Source: an uncultured Bacilli bacterium
Lineage (GTDB): Bacteria; Bacillota_I; Bacilli_A; RF39; UBA660
Direction of reading: 5' to 3'
Length of the DNA: 5,651 nucleotides
Assembly (NCBI GenBank): GCA_947630885.1
Contig: CANRJI010000063.1
Span: 1 to 5,651 of the forward strand
The notes below the pieces were generated by a model. The model saw only the letters and a list, made by a program, of their open reading frames with translations, was not told the DNA's origin and did not search any database. The position numbers and the translations under genes were made by a program. Of this stretch, positions 1 to 4,480 are shown in pieces (within the stretch, counting starts at the first letter, position 1; each line of letters starts with the position of its first letter).

Positions 1-105
1 ATTGGCATAAGCAAATATGGCTTAAGTGGTGAAATAGAAGAAGTTATTAATTATTTTGAATTAGATATACCTAATTTAGTAATTAGAATTAAAAATAGTT
101 TATAA
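1..105 (+). CDS. tkt: Transketolase, C-terminal fragment (partial, cut by window start)
   Basis: The first frame is open from base 1 to a TAA at 103-105 and gives 34 residues, ending in a segment that includes KYGLSGEIEEVINYF and then PNLVIRIKNSL. Bacterial transketolases end in a similar way: a Gly-x-Ser-Gly/Ala turn, a short helix, a Phe-Gly/Glu-Leu-x-x-x-N motif and a last helix of the type 'VxKVKxxL'. The second line of support is position: in B. subtilis tkt lies directly before sirA (yneE) and yneF, exactly as here. Transketolase is the thiamine-diphosphate enzyme moving two-carbon units in the non-oxidative pentose phosphate pathway, but no catalytic residue falls within this fragment. 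The call is an inference from a short tail plus synteny. No T-rich terminator hairpin follows the stop, so read-through into sirA is possible. Confidence 0.7.
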   Translation: MGISKYGLSGEIEEVINYFELDIPNLVIRIKNSL

Positions 106-112
106 TTCGACA
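106..112 (-). promoter_or_regulatory. Spo0A box (0A box) upstream of sirA
   Basis: The + strand reads TTCGACA, whose complement TGTCGAA is the exact core 0A box bound by phosphorylated Spo0A. On the minus strand it is preceded by a run of T, as in the extended consensus TTTGTCGAA. It lies directly after the tkt stop and 46 bases before the sirA start. It also overlaps a TCGACA hexamer that could serve as a -35 element, the arrangement seen at Spo0A-activated sigma-A promoters. B. subtilis sirA is known to be switched on by Spo0A~P, so site and gene agree. The box match is direct; function is inferred. Confidence 0.65.
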
Positions 113-134
113 AAAAAAGTAAATATAGTATGGT
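107..134 (+). promoter_or_regulatory. Candidate sigma-A promoter of sirA overlapping the 0A box
   Basis: TCGACA at 107-112 matches five of six bases of the TTGACA -35 hexamer, and TATGGT at 129-134 matches four of six of TATAAT, with 16 bases between them. A weak -10 and a -35 covered by an activator box is what one expects of a Spo0A-dependent promoter. The next-best -10, TATAGT at 124-129, would give a spacing of only 11 and is less likely. Confidence 0.35.
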
Positions 135-145
135 AAAGTAAATAT
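116..145 (+). repeat. Direct repeat of an 11-mer in the sirA leader
   Basis: AAAGTAAATAT occurs at 116-126 and again at 135-145, a 19-base period. The bases following each copy are similar but not identical. A related AAGTAAATATG also spans the start codon of yneF at 608-618. This may be a small tandem duplication or simple AT-rich sequence; no function is shown. Confidence 0.4.
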
Positions 146-158
146 GGTGATGATATTT

Positions 159-596
159 ATGAGAACATACTATATTTTTAATGTTAATAAATATTTTGCT
201 TATATGTATAAGCGTAATCCTTTCAAAATGTATAAACTATTTGAAGAAATTTATAACATGAAAGACTATGACAAAAGTAAAACATATCGAACTTTCGAAC
301 AGATAGCTATTCCTTTTAATAAAGTTATGCTAAATGAATATATTTATTATGAGTATAAACTTAAATATGGCTATCAACGAAGAGATAATATTCATACTTT
401 AAATACTGACGAAAGAACCATTCTTCGAGTTAACAATTATAATATGAAAATTGAAACAGATAGTAACTATCCCGATTTCTTTACTTATTTAAATAAAGGT
501 AACAATAATTTATTTGTCTGTGATTTCGAAAATAAAGATTATTTCTGGCTCAGTAAATTAAAGCCTTTACAAAATAGGCAAGCCATAGTACAATAA
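159..596 (+). CDS. sirA: Sporulation inhibitor of replication SirA
   Basis: This 145-residue protein is close to the 148 residues of B. subtilis SirA (YneE), which binds domain I of DnaA and stops new rounds of chromosome replication in cells committed to sporulation. The N terminus MRTYYIFNVNKYFAYMY aligns without gaps to the B. subtilis start, placing F13 and Y17 over F14 and Y18, residues I recall as part of the DnaA contact. Near the C terminus, L118 to L131 (LFVCDFENKDYFWL) matches the family's 'LAMDFNSKRYGWL'. The middle is more divergent. I chose ATG 159 because GGTGAT at 146-151 gives a good ribosome site seven bases away and the alignment begins there. ATG 144 is in frame but has a poor ribosome site. 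yneF starts 19 bases downstream, so the two are likely one operon, under the 0A box at 106-112. No signal peptide or membrane segment is seen, so the protein is cytoplasmic. Confidence 0.85.
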   Translation: MRTYYIFNVNKYFAYMYKRNPFKMYKLFEEIYNMKDYDKSKTYRTFEQIAIPFNKVMLNEYIYYEYKLKYGYQRRDNIHTLNTDERTILRVNNYNMKIETDSNYPDFFTYLNKGNNNLFVCDFENKDYFWLSKLKPLQNRQAIVQ

Positions 597-615
597 TAAT
601 GAGGAGGAAGTAAAT

Positions 616-825
616 ATGCTTTGGGATATATTATATATATTATTAGGTTTAGTAGTAGGTTTAGTTATTGGTTTTCTCGTTGCAAGAAAATTAATGAAGA
701 AAGAACTAAAAAAGAATCCACCTATTAATGAACAAATGATTAAAACGATGATGAGTCAAATGGGTAGAACACCATCACAAAAACAAGTTAATCAAATGAT
801 GAAACAAATGAATAAATTTATGTAG
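616..825 (+). CDS. yneF: YneF family (UPF0154) small membrane protein
   Basis: This 69-residue protein has one N-terminal membrane helix (about residues 3-23) followed by ARKLMKKELKK and a charged, Met-rich cytoplasmic tail. The tail carries the family signature KNPPINEQM (about 33-41) and then a GRTPSQKQVNQMMKQM block, nearly identical in pattern to B. subtilis YneF (72 residues). The family occurs widely in Firmicutes and Mollicutes; its molecular role is not established to my knowledge, so only membrane location and family are claimed. A strong ribosome site, AGGAGG at 602-607, lies eight bases before the ATG. The gene sits 19 bases after sirA, the same order as in B. subtilis, and ends with TAG. 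No terminator is evident after it. Confidence 0.95.
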   Translation: MLWDILYILLGLVVGLVIGFLVARKLMKKELKKNPPINEQMIKTMMSQMGRTPSQKQVNQMMKQMNKFM

Positions 826-884
826 AAGTATGCAGTTTAAGAAGTCTTTGCTTTAGTATCTCAATCAAGATAAGGAGAAAGATA

Positions 885-1253
885 ATGATTACTGATCATA
901 TTGTCGATGTCGTAAATGTAAAAAAAATGTTAGATGTATGTCCACACTATGATGAAATTATAAACTGTGATATCGATTACGATGAAATAAGTTCTAGTTT
1001 AATCGATTGGTATAAGGACTTTATTTTCTCTTGCAATGGTGAAGATAAAGCGGATACGAAAATAGCAAAGAAAATCGATAACTGTATGTATATGTATGTT
1101 TGTGATTACAAATTACGTAAAGGACTTAATAAAATTATTCATTTAGATGATTTTTTAGAAGATAAAGATATTTTAGTAGATAAAATATTAAAATATATTG
1201 ATCAGTTTCAAAATTTAGAATTTTTAAATATGAAGAATAGTAAGTGGTTATAA
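885..1253 (+). CDS. Hypothetical acidic protein, 122 residues
   Basis: I do not recognise this family. The gene is credible: AAGGAG at 872-877 lies seven bases before the ATG, and the frame ends in TAA just before a terminator-like hairpin. The product is rich in Asp and Lys, looks mainly helical, and has no signal peptide or membrane helix, so it is probably cytoplasmic. It has five cysteines (in DVCPHY, INCDID, FSCNGED, DNCMY and YVCDYK), but they do not form a regular CxxC metal site. The stretch from about 25 to 47 is strongly acidic with an aromatic WYKDF motif, and the protein ends in NSKWL. It lies between the sirA-yneF pair and priA, 59 bases after yneF, and may be read with them. Lineage-specific sporulation or replication functions are possible only by neighbourhood, which is weak evidence. 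Confidence 0.78.
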   Translation: MITDHIVDVVNVKKMLDVCPHYDEIINCDIDYDEISSSLIDWYKDFIFSCNGEDKADTKIAKKIDNCMYMYVCDYKLRKGLNKIIHLDDFLEDKDILVDKILKYIDQFQNLEFLNMKNSKWL

Positions 1254-1264
1254 AATAATATTTG

Positions 1265-1303
1265 CTATTTCTTTTTTTATTTATGAAAAAGGAATAGATT
1301 TTT
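1265..1303 (+). terminator. Probable intrinsic terminator before priA
   Basis: CTATTTCTTTTT at 1265-1276 can pair with AAAAAGGAATAG at 1286-1297, giving 12 pairs with a single G-T wobble and a nine-base loop. A short run of five T follows at 1299-1303. The stem is AT-rich, with only three G-C pairs, so strength is uncertain. It would end the transcript of the 122-residue protein gene and separate it from priA. Confidence 0.5.
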
Positions 1304-1314
1304 AGATATAAATT

Positions 1315-1323
1315 TGATAAAAT
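1315..1323 (+). promoter_or_regulatory. Candidate extended -10 promoter of priA
   Basis: TGATAAAAT fits the extended -10 pattern TGnTATAAT with one mismatch. No convincing -35 lies 16-18 bases upstream, as expected for extended -10 promoters. Transcription would start about position 1330, leaving a very short leader that begins at the AGGTGG ribosome site (1330-1335). That tight spacing lowers confidence. Confidence 0.3.
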
Positions 1324-1339
1324 ACACATAGGTGGTAGA

Positions 1340-3520
1340 ATGTACGTTTATGTATTAACAGAGATTGGAGCTAAAGCTGTCGATGAAAGCTATGTATACC
1401 GAGTACCCGATGATATGAAAGAAAAAATAAAAGTTGGAGTTAGAGTTACCATTCCTTTTGGAAAGATGATGCTCCAAGGTTTTGTTATGGAAATATATAG
1501 CGATACCGATTATGATAAGAATAAAATTAAAGATATTATGGAAGTAATTGATGATACTCCTGTCCTAAATGAAGAGATGCTTCTTTTAGGTAAAGAGATG
1601 AGTGAAAACTTACTTTGCTCAAAAGTTTCAGCATATCAAGCTATGCTTCCTAAAGCCCTTAAAGCATCATCAAATACAAATATTAAAATCAAATACGATA
1701 AATATTTACGAAGAACAAGAAGTATTGAAGAAATTGATAATTATATTAATACTTGTAAATATGAAGGACAGATTAATCTTTTATGTAAACTAAAAGAAGG
1801 AGACGTCCTCATTACCAAAATGAGTAGTACCATCAATACACTTATTAAAAATGGCTTTGCTGAAATTATTTATGAAGAAGCAAAACGATATGTTTATACC
1901 GGAATTAATAATTATAAAAAAGTAACTTTAAATGATAAACAGAAACTTGTCTATGACGAAGTATGTTCTTCCTTTGGAAAAAGTATAACTTATTTATTAT
2001 ATGGTGTTACGGGAAGTGGTAAGACCGAAGTATACATGAGTATTATTGAAGAATCACTTAAAAAGGGAATGGAAGCTATCATGCTCGTTCCCGAAATTAG
2101 TTTGACACCGCAGATTGTCGGTAAGTTTATTTCTCGCTTTGGTGATGCTATATCCGTATTACATTCAAGACTTAGTGATAGTGAAAGATACGACGAGTAC
2201 CGAAAGATTACCGAAGGCAAAGCCAAAATAGTAATTGGAACGCGAAGCGCTATTTTTGTTCCGTTTAAAAAAATTGGCATCATCATTATCGATGAAGAAC
2301 ATACGTCATCTTATAAACAAGAAAATCATCCTAAATACAACGCTAAAGATATTGCTATGTGGCGAAGTAAATATCACAATTGCCCTGTTATTCTAGGGTC
2401 GGCAACCCCATCACTTGAATCATTTGCTCGTGCTGGTAATAAAGTTTATAAACTACTAACACTACCCAAACGTGCTAATGATAGTGAACTACCTCCAATT
2501 AAAATTATCGATATGAAGGAAGAAGTAAAAAAAGGTAATTTTATTTTATCTAATCTCCTTAAAGAAAAAATAAAAGAAAAACTTGCTAAAAATGAGCAGA
2601 TTGTTCTTCTTCTTAATCGAAGAGGTTATTCGGGCGTCATAAGTTGTCGTGACTGTGGTTATACTTTCAAATGCCCTAAGTGTGATATATCTTATACATA
2701 TCACAAATCAAGTAACAATTTAAAATGCCATTACTGTTCCTCAGTTGTCCCCTTAAAAGATACGTGCCCTAAGTGTGGAGGAACTAATGTTAAAGATTAT
2801 GGTATCGGAACAGAGAAACTTGAAGAAGAACTTCATAAATTATATGATGCTAAAATTGTTAGAATGGACGTTGATACGACAAGTAAAAAAGGAGAACATC
2901 AAAAAATTATCGATGATTTTGGCGAACATAAATACGATATTTTAATAGGTACCCAAATGATTGCTAAAGGTCTTGATTTTCCTTTAGTAACTTTAGTTGG
3001 AGTTGTATCAGCTGATACGACGCTTACATCGCCAGACTTTCGTGCCTGTGAAAATACTTTTCAGCTTCTTTCTCAAGTATCGGGAAGGGCAGGACGTGGC
3101 AAGTCTTTAGGAGAAGTTATTATTCAAACATACAATCCTGATAACTATAGTATTGTTTTAGCTAAAGAACATAATTATCTTGGCTTTTATAAAGAAGAAA
3201 TGAAAATGCGAAAATTACTTAAATACCCACCATATTACTATATGGTCCTAGTTAGTATTTCATCTAAAGATTATGAATTAGGTTTTAAAGAAGCAAATAA
3301 AATAGGTAATTATTTAAAAAGTAATATTAATTCCGATACTGTAACATTAGGCCCAACTGGAGCAAGCATTTTTAAAGTTAATAATATTTATCACTACCAA
3401 ATAATTATCAAATATCGTCATGATGATAAATTAAAAGAAACTTTAAAATTTATCGATAACCAATATAAGAAAAATAATAAGGTCGATGTTGAAGCATGCT
3501 TTGATCCAATAAAAATATAA
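1340..3520 (+). CDS. priA: Primosomal protein N' / replication restart helicase PriA
   Basis: PriA is a superfamily 2, 3'-to-5' DNA helicase that recognises stalled forks and D-loops and starts reloading of the replicative helicase (through DnaD/DnaB/DnaI in Firmicutes). At 726 residues it is full length (E. coli 732, B. subtilis about 805). The N-terminal fork-binding domain covers roughly residues 1-105 and begins with the typical beta strand YVYVLTEIGAKAVDESYVY. Walker A is GVTGSGKT at 222-229 and Walker B is DEEH at 318-321. The eight zinc-binding cysteines are all present, at 436, 439, 445, 448, 463, 466, 476 and 479. Helicase motif V (GTQMIAKGLDFP) lies near 536-547 and motif VI (QVSGRAGRG) at 579-587. 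AGGTGG four bases before the ATG supports the start. In many Firmicutes priA lies with coaBC, def and fmt; here it does not, and it is flanked by sporulation genes. Hairpins on both sides suggest a single-gene unit. Confidence 0.98.
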   Translation: MYVYVLTEIGAKAVDESYVYRVPDDMKEKIKVGVRVTIPFGKMMLQGFVMEIYSDTDYDKNKIKDIMEVIDDTPVLNEEMLLLGKEMSENLLCSKVSAYQAMLPKALKASSNTNIKIKYDKYLRRTRSIEEIDNYINTCKYEGQINLLCKLKEGDVLITKMSSTINTLIKNGFAEIIYEEAKRYVYTGINNYKKVTLNDKQKLVYDEVCSSFGKSITYLLYGVTGSGKTEVYMSIIEESLKKGMEAIMLVPEISLTPQIVGKFISRFGDAISVLHSRLSDSERYDEYRKITEGKAKIVIGTRSAIFVPFKKIGIIIIDEEHTSSYKQENHPKYNAKDIAMWRSKYHNCPVILGSATPSLESFARAGNKVYKLLTLPKRANDSELPPIKIIDMKEEVKKGNFILSNLLKEKIKEKLAKNEQIVLLLNRRGYSGVISCRDCGYTFKCPKCDISYTYHKSSNNLKCHYCSSVVPLKDTCPKCGGTNVKDYGIGTEKLEEELHKLYDAKIVRMDVDTTSKKGEHQKIIDDFGEHKYDILIGTQMIAKGLDFPLVTLVGVVSADTTLTSPDFRACENTFQLLSQVSGRAGRGKSLGEVIIQTYNPDNYSIVLAKEHNYLGFYKEEMKMRKLLKYPPYYYMVLVSISSKDYELGFKEANKIGNYLKSNINSDTVTLGPTGASIFKVNNIYHYQIIIKYRHDDKLKETLKFIDNQYKKNNKVDVEACFDPIKI

Positions 3521-3544
3521 AAATAATTTAAACAAATAATATAT

Positions 3545-3572
3545 AAAAAGGTTAGCGTTTCTAACTTTTTTT
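3545..3572 (+). terminator. Intrinsic terminator of priA
   Basis: AAAAAGGTTAG at 3545-3555 pairs with CTAACTTTTTT at 3561-3571 across a five-base loop (CGTTT); the stem has 11 pairs with one G-T wobble, and the T run forms its distal end. It lies 24 bases after the priA stop. Confidence 0.8.
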
Positions 3573-3599
3573 CATATTCCTTTTTCTAATTAATATAAT
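3571..3599 (+). promoter_or_regulatory. Candidate sigma-E (or sigma-A) promoter of spoIIIAH
   Basis: TCATATT at 3572-3578 is a full match to the sigma-E -35 pattern (G/T)(A/C)ATATT. AATATAAT at 3592-3599 matches five of the seven fixed bases of the -10 pattern CATACAnT, 13 bases downstream. The same stretch can be read as sigma-A: TTCATA at 3571-3576 (four of six), a 17-base spacer, and a perfect TATAAT at 3594-3599. Sigma-E control fits the gene, because the B. subtilis spoIIIA operon is sigma-E dependent. Sequence alone does not decide between them. Confidence 0.5.
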
Positions 3600-3623
3600 A
3601 AAATAGAAAGAAGAGGAATAATT

Positions 3624-4112
3624 ATGATAAATAAGAAGAATTTGTGGTTTTTAACATTATTTAGTTTGGTATTAGTTTTATCGATATATTATGTTACGAT
3701 GCCTAGTGAAATATTTAGTAATAATATTAGTGAAAATATATCTAATAATGAAGAAGTCAGTATCGAAGAATCATCAATTATTTCAGCCTTAAAAGTTGAA
3801 GATGATGCTACTGTAATGAACGAAATTAATTCTTTAAAAGAAAAGCTAACCGATAATGAAGTTAGTATCGATGACAAGAATGCTGCCTTTGAAAAGCTTA
3901 AACTAATTAATAAAAATTCTTCGTTGGAAGAAACGATAGAAGCTAATATTAAAGAATTATGTAATTGTGAAAACTTTGTAAAAATAGAAGGAGATAATGT
4001 TAGAGTAGTACTCGACTCAGATGATTCTAGTACTAATATGGCTAATAAAATAATGCGATTAGTCCAAAGTTCCTTTGAAGATAAAAGGTATATATCAGTA
4101 AAATTTAATTAA
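3624..4112 (+). CDS. spoIIIAH: Stage III sporulation protein SpoIIIAH (compact form)
   Basis: SpoIIIAH is a mother-cell membrane protein that pairs with forespore SpoIIQ across the intermembrane space and builds the SpoIIIA-SpoIIQ channel needed for late forespore gene expression. The N terminus, KKNLWFLTLFSLVLVLSIYYV, closely follows the B. subtilis start and contains the single membrane helix (about 7-24). A short polar linker follows. Then, from about residue 62, comes the YscJ/FliF-like ring domain: paired helices (VMNEINSLKEKL, DKNAAFEKLKLI), a helix ending in IKELCNCENFVKIEGDNV, strands VRVVLDSD, and the closing helix and strand ending RYISVKFN. At 162 residues it is some 56 shorter than the B. 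subtilis protein (218); the loss is almost all in the linker, and the ring domain looks whole. The ribosome site AGAGGA at 3612-3617 supports the ATG. No other spoIIIA gene lies beside it. Confidence 0.9.
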   Translation: MINKKNLWFLTLFSLVLVLSIYYVTMPSEIFSNNISENISNNEEVSIEESSIISALKVEDDATVMNEINSLKEKLTDNEVSIDDKNAAFEKLKLINKNSSLEETIEANIKELCNCENFVKIEGDNVRVVLDSDDSSTNMANKIMRLVQSSFEDKRYISVKFN

Positions 4113-4151
4113 CTTGGGTAAATATATCTCACTTAATCCAATCGTTTGAAT

Positions 4152-4177
4152 ACAATAATATGAATAGACATAACCAC
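4152..4177 (+). promoter_or_regulatory. Weak candidate sigma-K promoter of gerE
   Basis: CATA at 4169-4172 matches the conserved part of the sigma-K -10 (CATAnnnTA), but the trailing TA is AC here. An AC dinucleotide at 4152-4153, about 15 bases upstream, fits the minimal -35. The leader would be under 20 bases. B. subtilis gerE is sigma-K dependent, which makes the reading reasonable, but the match is partial. Read-through from spoIIIAH is an alternative because no terminator separates the genes. Confidence 0.28.
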
Positions 4178-4186
4178 CCTATAGGG
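4177..4186 (+). promoter_or_regulatory. Perfect 10-bp palindrome just upstream of gerE
   Basis: CCCTATAGGG is a perfect palindrome centred between 4181 and 4182, a G/C-bordered block in very AT-rich sequence, ending 13 bases before the gerE ATG and near the expected transcription start. Each strand carries TATAGGG, which partly fits the GerE site core TRGGY (last base mismatched). It could be an operator; that is inference only. Confidence 0.35.
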
Positions 4187-4199
4187 AAGTGAGGTATTT

Positions 4200-4406
4200 A
4201 TGAGTAAAGGTATATTAACGAAAAGAGAAAAAGAAGTCTTTTCTTTACTAGTGGAAAATAAAACAACGAAAGAAATCGCGGATGTTCTCGGTATTAGTGA
4301 GAAGACAGTAAGGAATCATATTTCCAATACAATGCAGAAATTATCCGTAAAAGGTAGGGCTCAAGCAGTAGTGGAACTTATTAGACTTGGAGAAATATCT
4401 TTATAA
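4200..4406 (+). CDS. gerE: Spore germination / coat regulator GerE (LuxR-type HTH)
   Basis: GerE is the small DNA-binding protein that, late in the mother cell, acts with sigma-K to activate or repress spore coat genes. The 68-residue product is a stand-alone LuxR-type helix-turn-helix domain with no receiver or sensor part, as in B. subtilis GerE (74 residues), which has a slightly longer N terminus. The match runs almost end to end: LTKREKEVFSLLVENKTTKEI at 6-26, then SEKTVRNHISNTMQKL (33-48, the recognition helix) and VKGRAQAVVELIRLGE (50-65). Free LuxR-type HTH domains of other regulators are similar, but the TTKEI and MQKLSVKGRAQAVVEL wording is specifically GerE-like. The ribosome site GTGAGGT at 4189-4195 precedes the ATG by four bases. 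A terminator overlaps the stop. gerM follows 74 bases later; as I recall, gerE and gerM are also near neighbours in B. subtilis. Confidence 0.95.
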   Translation: MSKGILTKREKEVFSLLVENKTTKEIADVLGISEKTVRNHISNTMQKLSVKGRAQAVVELIRLGEISL

Positions 4407-4431
4407 GCACAAATATAAGTGTGCTTTTTTT
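4405..4431 (+). terminator. Intrinsic terminator of gerE overlapping its stop codon
   Basis: AAGCACA at 4405-4411 pairs perfectly with TGTGCTT at 4420-4426 across an eight-base loop, followed directly by a T run through 4431. The last two bases of the TAA stop form the foot of the stem. It should uncouple gerE from gerM. Confidence 0.88.
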
Positions 4432-4433
4432 CT

Positions 4434-4464
4434 TAGTATTAAAATGGTTGATAACACATATATT
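4434..4464 (+). promoter_or_regulatory. Candidate sigma-E-type promoter of gerM
   Basis: CATATATT at 4457-4464 matches six of the seven fixed bases of the sigma-E -10 CATACAnT. TAGTATT at 4434-4440 matches six of seven of the -35 (G/T)(A/C)ATATT. The 16-base gap is a little longer than usual, and the expected start near 4471 would fall inside the AGGTGAT ribosome site, so the reading is doubtful. The gerE terminator upstream implies that some promoter is needed here. Confidence 0.3.
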
Positions 4465-4480
4465 TTAGTAGGTGATTTGT

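Noticed and set aside
144..158. Upstream in-frame ATG as the start of sirA
   Set aside because: It lacks a good ribosome site, while ATG 159 has GGTGAT seven bases upstream and aligns with the N terminus of known SirA.
902..914. Two near-matches to the 0A box (TGTCGAT, TGTCGTA), with another at 1378-1384
   Set aside because: All have a mismatch and lie inside coding sequence, where they are explained by Val-Asp codons; they are not in promoter position.
1135..1329. Minus-strand open frame of 64 codons
   Set aside because: It overlaps the end of the 122-residue protein gene and the terminator before priA; composition is that of AT-rich antisense sequence.
1602..1793. Open frame of 63 codons on the + strand
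   Set aside because: It lies wholly inside priA in another frame, with no family resemblance.
1990..2286. Minus-strand open frame of 98 codons
   Set aside because: It is antisense to the conserved helicase core of priA, including Walker A, and is explained by codon use in that gene.
3689..3877. Minus-strand open frame of 62 codons
   Set aside because: It is antisense to spoIIIAH and Ser/Ile/Leu-rich, as expected for a shadow frame.
4119..4146. Short inverted match TTGG...CCAA after spoIIIAH as a terminator
   Set aside because: The stem is only about four to six pairs with a long loop and no T run, so spoIIIAH and gerE may be partly cotranscribed.
4472..4480. GTG as the start of gerM
   Set aside because: The GTG is part of the AGGTGAT ribosome site for ATG 4481.
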